Origin: Macrolepiota albuminosa
Lineage: Eukaryota > Basidiomycota > Agaricomycetes > Agaricales > Agaricaceae
Assembly (NCBI GenBank): GCA_027475525.1
Contig: JAMWFC010000116.1
Coordinates: forward strand, 1,611,826-1,675,825
DNA: 64,000 nucleotides
Direction: 5' to 3'
The notes below the pieces were generated by a model. The model saw only the letters and a program-made list of their open reading frames with translations, was not told where the DNA came from and searched no databases. The stretch's first letter is position 1, and every line of letters begins with the position of its first letter. This document shows positions 44,993 to 56,879 of this stretch, one piece after another. A program made the position numbers and the translations under genes.

Positions 44993-45663
44993 TGTCACAA
45001 CTCCTCCCCTCCGGGTCCACCCCAGGATAGCCCCAGAACCCCATCTGGGACCCTCTCTCTGACCCCACAAACGTGCCCCGCCATCATGACTACCAACATT
45101 GCCATCACATGCATCAAAAGCCGCCATCACCCAGCATTCCCGGCAACTCTGCATCGCAGACCCCAGGATCAACTGCCATCAATCAACAGTCAGATCATGC
45201 TACCTGCTTCCAGGCCATCACACATCATGCATCACAACTTCCTCTGCACCAATTGATTGCATGCCCCACATGCACGATCCCGGTATACAGTTCCCCTCCC
45301 GCTACTCAATGCCTTCCAGAGCTTATTCCAGACATCCCAGAACCCCAGAGACCCAGACCCAGCCCCATAGTACTTATAGTGTAGTTCCCTGCTGTATTCG
45401 CTAGTCTTGATATTAACTTGAATTGTTGCATCCCCTCTGCTTGACTGGTATGTGCTGACTGGCATGCTTTGACTGGCATGCTTAAATAACCATGTGCTCT
45501 GAGTTTGGTATGCACTTCACAACTTACAATTTACTAACCTGGTCTCGTCTTTGAACCCCCAGTTCTCGACTTGACCTCTACTCAACCCACAGCCTCTAAC
45601 CCCAAAACTCCCTGATCAAGTCCCCTTCTCCAGATAAACCCCCTGTCTGCATCTTGAACCCCA
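44993..45663 (+). repeat. Repeat F, LTR-like, copy 2
   Basis: TGTCACAACTCC...CTTGAACCCCA. Aligned with 13,510-14,171 but less CpG-depleted (for example CCGCCATCAC, TCCCGGCA). It abuts the A0 third ORF on the left. On the right, 23 bp separate it from the D LTR. No target duplication is evident. Confidence 0.6.
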
Positions 45664-45686
45664 GAAACACCTGAGTATCCATTGAT

Positions 45687-46307
45687 GAGCCTGCATTGTG
45701 GCTGGCTACAGATAGCACCAATACCCGCACCTCATATTAGCCCACTGGTACCACCAGAAGCACCATGTTCTAGCGCTTCCAGCACTATTTTCCCCATATT
45801 TTTACACTAATAACTTGCAGCTACAGACTCCAATTATTCTTGGACCACTTTTTATGGCACCACTTATTCTTTGCACCACTGTTGACACCTTGCCGCACCT
45901 TGCCACTTGCACTCCAAGGCTATATATTTACACAGACACTTGGCATCAGTCAAACTGGCATAATGCTCTTAGCCAGTGGCAGCGCTCACAGGATAGAATG
46001 ATGAAGTATTTCTGTGACAGCATTATTATGGACCTTTTTACTATACAATTCAATTCACTGCCTTTACTTACATTTTTATCAGTTCACCACCCTCTAGCAG
46101 CGCTTAACCTCTTAGTGTCGGCTAACTTTCTTTACTATAAATACTTACTTTTTGTTAGTAGTACAGCAAGTCAATTTGGCAGTAGGGATTGTATCCCAAC
46201 ATTTTGGTCTCCATATGCAACAGACTACCTCTTGTTGACTGTGTCAAGCAAGAGGACTCTGCTCTAGTTTTCTATCTCTCTCTCTCTCTAGCGCCTTGCA
46301 ACTACGG
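45687..46307 (+). mobile_element. LTR of family D, 5' part, interrupted by element B
   Basis: TGATGAGCCTGCATTGTGG up to CCTTGCAACTACGG. The copy at 23,640-24,642 (inverted) continues past this point with CTTGGCTTTCGTGC, so B is inserted here. The 4 bp before B are ACGG; the other duplicate would lie beyond the window. Contains a TATA-type CTTTACTATAAATAC (near 46,130). Confidence 0.78.
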
Positions 46308-47378
46308 TGATAGGCTTCTACTCAGACTGAGTGCATCAAGAGACATTGTAGGCCAACCAATACTTGACGTACTGAGGACTCTAGCGACCAGTTGGGAATA
46401 TAGAGCAGCCCTAGCTCGGGCAACCTACTACAGGATCTAGCCATTTACCCTAACCACTAGCTACCAGGCCTTCAGCACACTCCATTCATCTATCCCAAGG
46501 ACAAAGGAGGCTTATAACGTATAGCACTAACCCGACGGCGGGAGAGGACTCTAACTAAACCCCGATCACTTCCAGAAGGAGCCAGCAGCAGGCACTGCCA
46601 TTCAATGAGGCACTTCAATCAGAAGTCTAAAAGGATCAATGACAGCGGCACTGGATATACTTAAATCCGACATCTGGACCTGTCAGGAACGGATACAATG
46701 AATAGCGCTGACATTAGCGCTCACAGCGTCTGTCGAGGATTTTCCAACCATACCCCGGAACAGCCTGGCCAATCAGAGTTATAATAAAAGTGAGCAGACT
46801 TGTACAATTCTAAGCCAATATAGAGTTGCTGCTGGTCGCCATGGGTCATAACACCGTTGGTCGCCATCATCCATGTGCAAAAGGTTGCCGTTGACAGGTT
46901 GCTGTTAGAGGAAACCATGAGGAGAGGCGCTAGGAGGTAGCGCCACAGATGGACTTGTATCTTGGCAAACACGGTAGCGCATAGTATATAAAATAGCTAC
47001 TTTACATGTATATAACAATGAATCGTAACTCCTTGAGCACACAGTTACACTTAGCGTTCAAATCGCATTAGCTTCCTTTGACTTTGTCACTAAGTTAGGC
47101 GCTAGCCTTGTCTATCTTGTCTTCCTCGTTTATAGTGCCACCTATGGGCACAATACGCTGTGCTACTTGTCTTTTCTTCAATATCTTTGTTTAAGCTACG
47201 ACGCTTACCATCTGCCAGGTAGCCTCCGAAGCGCTATAATTTAGTGCATTGTTTTATCACCTCTACTTGAGCACACTGGGACCCTGTCGGGACTCCTCAC
47301 AACTATGCATGCCAAGCGCTGGAGATGGTGTTGTACTATGTATATGTCCAGCGCATCCAACCACAGTTGGCGTCATCA
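46308..47378 (+). repeat. 5' LTR of element B
   Basis: 1071 bp, TGATAGGCTTCTACTCAG...GTTGGCGTCATCA. Full-length match to the solo LTR at 5279-6347, which shows the CpG-decayed state of many positions (GGCGTCATCA versus GGTGTCATCA). TATA-type AGTATATAAAATAGC near 46,985. Confidence 0.88.
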
Positions 47379-47381
47379 TTT

Positions 47382-47400
47382 TGGAGCCTACCACAAGGGG
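47382..47400 (+). promoter_or_regulatory. Primer-binding site of element B
   Basis: TGGAGCCTACCACAAGGGG starts 3 nt after the LTR. Its complement ends in GGCTCCA, the form of a tRNA 3' end carrying CCA. Which tRNA cannot be named from the sequence alone. Confidence 0.6.
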
Positions 47401-48252
47401 TTCTTCTGAGACAGAATTTCGCCGGAAACTCAAGCCCAGCGACAGTGCTGCCTCCTGTTGGAGAGCGCGTTCAAACCAAGTACCACCAATTCACCACACT
47501 TACCAGGTGCGCTACCAAGACAGACTTTGGATCAGGAGCTTGAGGCCGCCTCAGACAGCCTAGCCAAAAGCTTTTTCCCTTTTTCCTGACCATTTGAGTA
47601 CTTAGCAGGCAAAAACCATATGCCGCTTACTCCTCTAGAAGAGTTATCTAGGTTATTATCACCAGAACCTAGCGACTCAGAGCCAATGGAGCCGGTACCT
47701 ACGACATTGATGCCAAGTAACATGAGCACCACTACCCTTCCTACTTCGACAAACACATCTATCGGTATGGATCAGCCAAATAATCAGTGCATGCCACCTA
47801 GAAACCACTTCTTGTCGCCAAAATGGGACGAAACAAAGCCTCAGGAACTAACGCAGCATTTCAAAGAGTTGGAGTATTTGCTACGCGACTGTCAGGTAAC
47901 CGACGATACACAGATGAAGGAATATGCTGCCAGATATGTCTCCTACAATACAGCCAAATCATGGACAGGGTTGAAGGAGTTTCAAGGGCTTACCAGTGAC
48001 GCAGTGCCAAGGCCTTTTACCTATGATGAATGGAAGAAGGCTATCATTCATTTATATCCTGGCGCTGAAGAAGCTACACGTTATACAGTAATGGAAATCC
48101 AGAAGCTAGTACAGGACACCTTTGTGGCAGGAATCTATACACTAGGAGCATTATCAACTTATTATTGAGATTTCCAGTGGATCACAAGATGGCTGGTCCA
48201 AAATGGAAAGTTATATGGGAACGAGAAGCACCGTTTGTTTCAGCAGGGATTC

Positions 48253-48425
48253 TGTAACCTGAGTTACGAGTTAGACCTATCTTGTGTGTATCACATAGTG
48301 CTAAATCAGACCGCAGTATCGGATTTGACTAGTACTTAGAGTGAAAACAAGATGTTGTCTTATGTAATACTCTACTGGATAATTATAGCATTGTTGATGC
48401 TAGTACTATGTGTGACTCCGTTACA
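48253..48425 (-). repeat. 3' LTR of element A2
   Basis: TGTAACCTGAG...GACTCCGTTACA, followed by TACCCCCCAATGAGACCG, the polypurine-tract arrangement of A1. Between it and the third ORF (48,426-48,780) I see no gene. Confidence 0.92.
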
Positions 48426-48780
48426 TACCCCCCAATGAGACCGAATACTCGGTCTTAGGAAGGAAGTTGGAGCGAGATGTAGGGTGCACAATAGTGCAAA
48501 CACCTGATGAATAACATGCGTATTGCGTGGTGCCAGACATTAGCATTTATTTGCAGCGTAGATGTGTCATCTAGACACACTAGGAGTCAGTCCTTATCAG
48601 ACAAGTGCACATGTTGCGCCAGCAGTGGATGCAGTATGAATATATATATACCAAAATAAAAACAAAAATTGAGTGACCCCTCCTCTGGGTCCGCTGTATC
48701 TACACGCAACTCTGGAGTGTGTATCAGCTGAGATGTTTTGAGTGAATTACTCGGAGGTACCTACACAACAAAATATGGGT

Positions 48781-51700
48781 CTAGGACCCGTCTAGCAATG
48801 CTCCCACACCCGCTCCCATCTCAGTCACCATTGACTCCTCCTCCAGTGTGACGTTAATTGTGGAAGGGGGAGGCACTGATTCCATCCTCGGTGGGGTGAT
48901 TGGCCCCTCGACTACAGGCATGTCTACCACCATAGACTCAGTTAGTGTGACGTTAATCGCTGAAGCTTTGGTGGTGAGCGTACCATGCTCTGCCGTGCAT
49001 GACAGGAGATTGACCCGGCTTGGGTCCATGTCAGCTGTAGGCAGGTCATGCACTGCCATGCATCTTAGGAGGCGGACCTGGTTCAGGTCCATGCCAATGA
49101 GATAGTAGAGGCCATTGGCCTCGGGGTTTTCGGGAAGACGACTTTCCTTGTCGTGCTTGAACATAAGACAATAATGATCGTCTTCGGTCATCTCCTGCCA
49201 GCCATCCCATATTTGTTCAAGTGCTCTATGCGCTTGTCGTCGATGTTGCGGAAGATGTCCATAGACATTGTGGGGGCATGAAATTGCTGTTCCAGGAAGA
49301 CCACTCGATATGTATATGCGTGGTCCACCCAGTCGGCAGGTATCTGGTTGTGCAGTAAGACGCGTAATGCAGCGTCGTCCAAAAAGTTCTGTGCAAATTC
49401 ATCTGGTATGTGCACGGGGTGAAGTTCCAGCTGGGGCCCTCTCTGGGGCTCAAATGGCTGGTCTGGGAACATGGCATTATAAGAGGCGATAGCCTTGCGG
49501 TAAAGACCCAGGCAGGCCATGACGAGGGTCATGCACCACACGATCATGGGCTTGGCTGCGCTGTTAGCGCAAAGAGCTCGGCATAAGGCAAACCTGAAGA
49601 GGGTTCGCCAGTGCATGCGGTAGGCATGATCAACCGCAATGCCTTGATACGTGTTTTCCAACCCCGGACAACCAAAGATCAGCACGTACTGCACAAGCTG
49701 ATCCAGGTCAAATGGTGTGGAGGGGTCTTGAGCGTGCATTACGCACAGCGCAGTCAAGCCATCTTCTTTTGTGCACAGGAAGCACCCCGGAATGTGTCAG
49801 TGCTCGACGAGCGCAAGGTCGTCCGCCCCCTGGATTGAGTTGATGAGGTTTTGGTAGCACGGGTCCTTCATCAGGAGCATCATTGTTTGGTCATGTAATG
49901 ACTCATCAGTTTGCTGAGCGAACATCTGAAGCTCCATGATGAGGAGGTAGGCGGTAATCCGTTTGCGACAGGGAGCATGCTCATTCAAATAGTATTTGTA
50001 GAGCTGATCCAGCTCTAATGGCGTGCGAGGAAGGCCATGAGGAGAATACTTGTAAACAACACTGGCAGGAATGCCAGCACGGTGCCCAGAAGAAAACTTA
50101 TATGCCGCTGCCCAGTTGGCCTTGGCTCCCAACAGCATGGTATTTGAATGATACAAATAATAAGTGCAGTCAGTGGCTGAGTGCTCCTCTGAAGCACGAG
50201 TTTGTTTGCTCGATATCGAGTGGTCCCCACACCTTCACCCCCAATCCATTGGGAATTCTCCCCAAAAACTCATCCTCGGACCTCTGTTTGAGGGCCTGCA
50301 GCTCTTTGGCGTGAATTGCCTTCTTCTTTGCAATGCGCTTATTGCGCAATACTTGCTGGAATCGGTCCGCCGCCAATTCCCCTTCCTCTGCCTCCTCCTC
50401 ATGCTCCGAGCTCGACTCTCCCATAGTCGCTCTTGTCAGATAAGGAGGCCACGGGTGCTTTGCCTTTTTCAGGCATGGAACAATTCTTTGAGGTCGCCAC
50501 CAGACTGTCATATTGCTTGGGAGAGCAAGGGTCGGTGGTCAAAATGACCATGGGAAAGTGTGCCTGCAGTGCCGGCATGGTAATGGGCAACAAAAACAAC
50601 ATCGAGACCTTCCCGGCCTGTGCGGAAATGCCAGCCAGGAACTCTATCACCTCCAGCTTGGAGGCATCAAGAGGAGGCTTACGGCCTTGATGTTGGCGTT
50701 GATAGGACCCCATACAGGATCAGCGCATCAACGGCAGGCTACGGCAACACGGCACAGGCTCAGGATACCTTAGCGCGTGCTAACTAACCAATTTTGGCAA
50801 TATTTGACAGCTGCGCATAGCAAGAAGCAGATCTGATCAGTGATAGCGCTGACAGCAGACAGAATGACAACTGACAGATGGCATCAGTCACTGACGACAG
50901 CGCTTAGCAAGAAGCCTGATGATCTATCAAAAACTGACAGACAGCTTGGCGTTTGACCTTGGCGTCTGACATCGCTAAGCATTTTGGACAGACAGAAGGG
51001 TAATGGTTTGATGGTTTAGCACCGTGATCTGCCACCTGGCGTCGCTAAGGTTCTTGCATGGACGGTAGGGATCTGAAACCGTTGGGGCTACTCCTATAAA
51101 ATTTTCTAGTTTACCGCACTTTGGCAATGGTTGGTCACTGGCGACGGTGAACTCCTTGTAGTATATAAAGTACTTACCAACTTGTACATACCCATTGAAC
51201 AATAGACCAGAGTTTCCTGCTCCCCTTACTTCAGTCTCCCTTACGCTCAAGACCTCATTTACGGTCGGCAACATCGAACTCATCGGCAGTTGCAGACACT
51301 CGCGCCTTGCAGTTACGGCAGGCATTATTGACGCTTAGACTTCGCTAAGCTTACCGTGCTCTTGTCACTCATATTGCCATGTCACTTACCGCTTCTTTCA
51401 TAGGCGCTTTACCTTAGCGCTTTACACTTGCCGACCCCCTTACCGACTTTTCCTCATTTTCACAGGCGCATTCTCTGGGACCTGCCCGGGACTCCTCTCA
51501 TCACTTATAGCGCGCCCAACGCAAGCTTTTGGTATGGTAACACTATAGTTATATTTGTTACTGACCAAACTTTGGGCATCATCAGCATACCAACCCCGAC
51601 TTGACTGGGGCGGAAGATTTGAATGGTGGCTGAGCCACCAGAGGGGCAGGCGCATTTCATGCCAGAGTTCTCCCTCCAGGCTCAGCTCGAGGAATAATGG

Positions 51701-52613
51701 TAGTGGGCGCTCTTGGTGCCACAGCAATGGTTTTGGGCCCCCTAGGTGGGGCCCAGGATGATGTGGTTTCCCGCTGACTCAGGGACAGACCTGCCAAGGG
51801 TTCACTGACTGCAGCCAGCGACTCTGAGGAGGCCTGAGGGCCCAACTCAGGTAACCATGATGACAAAGCAATGGGCTGAGCAGGCTGCTCATGGCACGCA
51901 AATTGCGCGTCCAACAGCATCCTTGCCCGTGGAGGGTCAACCGGTCGACTGAGCTGATATTTAGCCCTCTTGACCTTGGCGGTCGGTTCCTCAACCGTGG
52001 TGATTTTGCGCTTAGATGCACGTTTGATCTGTTCCAGCGCTGCGACGCACTGCCTCTTCATCAGCTCGATCTGGTCAAGCAATCCCTCCATCACCATCAT
52101 GGCCAGACTGTCCTGCAGGAAGGACGCAGTTGCAGGGACTGGCTGTCCTGCTGCTTCCAGTCTGCCCAACAGCATGTCTGACACTGCTAACCTCTGCGCT
52201 TGTGGTGCAGGCTCCCCATACGACTCTGCCACAGGCTGATGCGCCCATGGTACTGACGGCGGCCCTGTCACCACACCTGCATACGTCAGATTTGATGCAG
52301 CTGAGTGTGACGACGGTTCCTGATAGTAGTGCTTGCGGCGCATGCTGTCCTCTGGGCGCCCATAGCACCCTTTGTCATCGACCTCCATCTCTTGCAAGTG
52401 GAGGGGCGTCTGGTATGGAAGCAGCTTGTCACAGCCTGGATAGGCCACGCCCACTGACTGAAACTGGCTTGCCACCAGATATGGCAGCTGCCTCTGATAC
52501 TGAGTAGAATAATCTCGTATTTGTATATTCGGGGGTCTCCCCCCTCTACTAGAGCCTTGCCGGCTCTTATCACTCTCTTGTGGCCTCCAATAGGCCATTA
52601 CAATGCAACACAT
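48781..52613 (-). pseudogene. Third ORF of element A2, interrupted by LTR C
   Basis: The N-terminal part 52,613-51,657 begins MAYWRPQESDKSRQGSS. The C-terminal part 50,713-48,781 contains MHWRTLFRFALCRAL, VLLHNQIPADWVDHAYTYRV and the doubled INVTL tail. A C LTR occupies 50,700-51,584, and a few frameshifts (near 49,190, 49,790 and 50,160) and stops occur. Alignment to A1 is continuous outside these, including the acidic-then-basic middle (SSEHEEEAEEGE, RNKRIAKKKAIHAKEL). Confidence 0.85.
50700..51584 (+). mobile_element. Solo LTR of family C inside the A2 third ORF
   Basis: 885 bp, TGATAGGACCCCATACAGG...GGGCATCATCA. Flanks are GCGT (50,696-50,699) and GCAT (51,585-51,588), a 4-bp duplication with one CpG transition. 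Collapsing it gives a site of exactly the same length as the uninterrupted A1 sequence. TATA-type TAGTATATAAAGTAC near 51,158. No coding sequence. Confidence 0.92.
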
Positions 52614-55469
52614 ATGCTACGTGTATTGAGACTGAGGGAAGAAAAAAAACAATCTCCCAACTCCGCTAGTGGTGGAAACAACCACAAATACATGCCACCC
52701 GGCCTCTCACCGGCGATCATAGTCGCGTAAACAGTTACAATCAGCAGCCACAATTAGTAGCCACCCAGTTAGTCACCGGCTATCAAAGTGGACTTCGTCC
52801 ATATTCCACCACCACATGCGTGCTATGCGCGTTTCGCTAGCTGTTGAGGGCGTTTCATGCCCTGCAACTCTAGGTATCTGTCCATCGCTGCAAGGTCTTT
52901 GCAGTTCACTAGCGGTTCCCAGGTAGTATCACCTAAGCTCCATCTTACCTCGAATTCGAGGTTTCCCTTCATCCACCAATGACCTATGAGGTCATCTACA
53001 AACCACTCCTGGTCATTGCCAGTTTCAAAGTCATACGGCTCTGGAGTTGTGCAATTAGGAAAGAGCGCATCACTACTGGCCATGTATGGTTGCAACAGCG
53101 ACACATGAAACTTGGGAACTATCCTGCGCACTTGCAGCACATGGGGTAGTTCCAGCACATAGTTAGATGTGCTCGGCTCTGCCTTAAGGACCTTATATAG
53201 TCCAATCCACTTCGGACACAACTTACTTGCCCTGCCTTTTGGCAGGTTCAAGTTCTTTGTTGAAAGGTACACTAGGCTCCCTTTCTCGATGTCCAGCTCA
53301 TCACGTCTGTAATTATTTGCATGTTTGGTCTGCCATACACGCGATTCTATAATCACATCATGGGCATTTGCCAAGTTCCCTAGCGCGTTGCGCGCAAACT
53401 GCTTTACTCCCACATGAATAACTTCGTCCGTCCGAAGTTCACAAATCATGGATGGCATGTAGCCATTGTTGAGTTCAAAGAGTGAATACCCTGTAGTTTC
53501 CGATATGCTCGTGTTTATCGTGAATTCCACAAGTGGACATCTATCCACCCAGTCCTTCTGATCAGGACGTACAAACGCTTGCAGTATTTGCGCAATATTT
53601 CTATTTGCATGTTCTGTTTGACCATCCATTTGCAGATGAAACAACGTTGACATGAGCAACTTTGCTCCTAGCAGTTTGTGCAACTCCTTCCACCATTTGA
53701 AAGTGAACTTAGCATCTCAATCGCTTACGATCAAACTTGGCAATCCATGGAGGCATACTATCTCCTTAAAATAGATCCACGATAAGTCCGACGCTGTCAT
53801 GGTGGTTCTCACTGGAATGAGATAGACCATACTGGTCATTCTGCAAATCACTACCCAGAGGTAGTTAAACCCTTTCGACTCAGGAAACGGACCTATAAAG
53901 TCCATCCTGATTGAATTCCAGGGTTTGACCAGTATAGAAAGCGAATAAAGCTTCCCTGGTGGCTTTAATGTCGATACTTTTGACTGTTAACATAGCTTGC
54001 ATGTCAAGCAGAATTGGCTTGCTTCTTTGGCCATTTGCGGCCACCAGTACCAGCGTCGCACATAGTCCAGCGTTTTCTGAGTTCCGAAGTGGCCCACTAC
54101 GCTATGGGCCTGGTCCAGGATAGCCGTAATCAGCGACCTCTCCCGGGGAATGCAGATGACTTTGAATCCCGTGGGTCTGGTAAGGTAGACAAGCTGCTGC
54201 TCCACCATGAAGCGTGGATGTGCTTGGACATTGTTCAAAATCTCTAAGAAGAGATTATCATCCTTGTATCCCTGCTGGATATGTGTGCAGAATTGCGCAT
54301 TGCCTAAGTTGGCTGGTGCAGGAGTATGGTCCTGTAACTCCAGCGCTTGCTGGAGCATCATATCAGTACCTCTCGTAGGCACCCCTTGCCTCGTCTCTTC
54401 ACTTGGCTGAGGGGCCTCATGATCCACTAGCACCTGGGCTTCGATATTGTGAGTCTCTCGCTGTTTGTGCAGTCGCTTACTGCGACGTGTTTTCTGCGCT
54501 CGCATAGCACGTAGCTCGACTCTATGTTCTCTGATTTCATGGAACCGATGCAGAGGCAAATCTTCGCCCTCTGGGTCAATATGTTTGTCTGCCTGGACAT
54601 AGTCATGCGTGTCATGGACGTCATCTCGAGTATCACTCTTGAAATATTGAGACAGGCAATCCACGACTTTGTTCAATTCACCTTTTACATAGGTGATGTT
54701 GAGCTGATACCGCAACATGTAGTCAATCCAGCAACGTTGTTGCGGAGATAGGTGCACCTGAGTCTTGAAGAACTCTAGTGCTTTGTGATCCGTAATGACG
54801 TGGATCTTATATCCCATCAGTTTATTCTCCCAATTTAGGAGGGCTTCCAGGATAGCAAGTGTTTCTAACTCATGTACAGCATAATTCTGCTGAGCAGCAG
54901 TGAATTTACGGGACATAAATCCTGCTGGTCAGCAAGTCTGCCACGTTTTACCTTGGCCAAATATGGCCCCAACCCCAGTCTTCGATGCATCGCATATGAG
55001 CCAGATGGGCTTGTCAATGCATAGGTCAATTGGCCAGATAACTGGCGTCTTCACGCATATGCGCTTAATCATCTCAAAACACCACTGATGCAGCAGTCTC
55101 CAGTGAAACGGGGATCTATTCTGGGTCATGGCCATAAGTGGTCCTGTGTATGCAGTGATGTCTGGCAAGAAGTTGCCAATATAGTTTACAAGTCCAACAA
55201 ATCGTTGGATATCATTATATGTGCGTGGAGTACGCCACTCTCAGATTTGGTCGAGCTTATCCGTATCCGGGTGAATGCCCTTCTCGTCAATGACGTGACC
55301 AAGACAATCTATACTGGTTGCATACAACTCGTACTTCTTCCATTTAAGATAGAGACTGGCCTTCCATAGCTGTTCAAATACAACTTGTAGGTGCTGCTCA
55401 TGCTCCTCAATGGTGTCAGAAAAGATGAATATATTGTCTAAATAGACGTGCATAAACTTCCTGATTACA

Positions 55470-55623
55470 TCTTGGAAGATTGAGGTCATTAACCTCTGAA
55501 ATGTCGCCGGTGCATTACAATCACCAATCTGCATGATGTTACTCACTCTTGGAAGATTGAGGTCATTAACCTCTGAAATGTCGCCGGTGCATTACAATCA
55601 CCAATCTGCATGATGTTACTCAC
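55470..55623. repeat. 77-bp tandem duplication in A2 RT (first)
   Basis: TCTTGGAAGATTGAGG at 55,470 recurs at 55,547, with exactly 77 matching bases. A1 and A0 have one copy. It frameshifts the RT directly upstream of the YLDN box. Confidence 0.95.
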
Positions 55624-55780
55624 AAATGTCCCCAACAGAGACAAGAACAGCGTCTTTGGTATATCCTCTTTGCATATGCAAACCTGTTTGTACATGTCTG
55701 TGAAGTCAATTTTTGACCTATACTTTGCTGTCGCGACATCTTCTTGTATTACTTCCTGATCTGGAAGAGGTGTCACATCC

Positions 55781-55934
55781 TTGACTGTATTATCATTGCG
55801 CTGTCGTGCATCCAATGCAGTCCTTAACGTTCCATCCTTCTTGGGAATACAAAGTAATTGACTGTATTATCATTGCGCTGTCGTGCATCCAATGCAGTCC
55901 TTAACGTTCCATCCTTCTTGGGAATACAAAGTAA
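55781..55934. repeat. 77-bp tandem duplication in A2 RT (second)
   Basis: TTGACTGTATTATCATTG at 55,781 recurs at 55,858. Period 77, units identical. Only about 310 bp from the preceding duplication. A1 has a single copy. Confidence 0.95.
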
Positions 55935-56879
55935 TGGTGCAGCTTGCACCACTGGTTGTGATTTCCGCCACTTTGCATTTATGTATCTATTCATCTTTTC
56001 ACGAAGTTGATCCTGTAGTGCTCACAGGCAGCGAGGCAAATGATACTTGTACTGCTTGTTATTGTCAATGAGGTTAATCTCATGATTAACCTCCCACCAC
56101 GGAGGAAGCTCTTCCTTCGTTCTATTGACAATATCAGCAAACTCCAGTTGCCATTGCTGGTGCAATTGAGGAATATCCTCCTCTGTAAGGCTCACAGTCT
56201 TACCTTTTCCTTTTGCTATGCATGCTATATGCGGTTGAACCTTTGGTTCAAATCGCTCCTGTAAGGCACGTACGTGCTCCTCTGTGAGATCTCCTGGATT
56301 CAACCTTACAACCGGTTGTTTCCTTGTCGTACTCGCCGATGACTGCATGCTTCTCGCTTTCAGCGAGAGTCCGTCAAATACAATATCCGATGTTTTGGAA
56401 ATCTTGTCCTCTCATGTGTGACGGTACACTTCTCCCATCTGGGCCGCCTGCACCCTTCCCATAGTCTGCGTCACCATTGACGCCACCAGCTCATTCCACT
56501 CCCATGGCATTCATGGGTCATACACCCATTGCACTCCTGGCTGAGGCACTGGTCGGTCCATTAGCGACCTAGTGCTACCCACAGTTCCTATCGTACTGTA
56601 TACCTTGTTCTTGACAAGATCCTCAACCTTCACTCGAGAGCTAGTTGGCTGGCATTCCAGCGACTCCACCACACGTCTACCACACTCATTCTTGCACTGT
56701 ACAGCCTGTTTAGGCTTTCCATTGGTACACCCAATCACATCTGGGTGCCTCCCCTTCTTCAGAGTTCCTTGAAACTCTTCCTCAAACATCAGTATAGCCG
56801 GCGAGTCTGCCGGCAGGCTTTTTGGTGGGACCTGTTCATCCTCCACCTTCTGTACAGTTGCTCTTCTGCGACCATTTAG

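Larger units (their letters stand above)
52823..56879 (-). pseudogene. pol of element A2
   Basis: All pol domains are present in order but broken. The RT motif A is KIDFTDMY, and the YLDD box reads YLDN (near 55,440), so a catalytic Asp is lost. RNase H has ITDHKAL. The integrase has GHFGTQKTLDYV, MDFIGPF, and SD-stop-DAKF (CGA to TGA near 53,720), with QTEHANR. A chromodomain with LEFEVRWSLGDTTWEP closes it near 52,823. The pol linker carries TGA at the same place as A1 (36,876) but reads Arg at the A1 TGA of 37,488. Two 77-bp duplications interrupt the RT. Confidence 0.87.
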
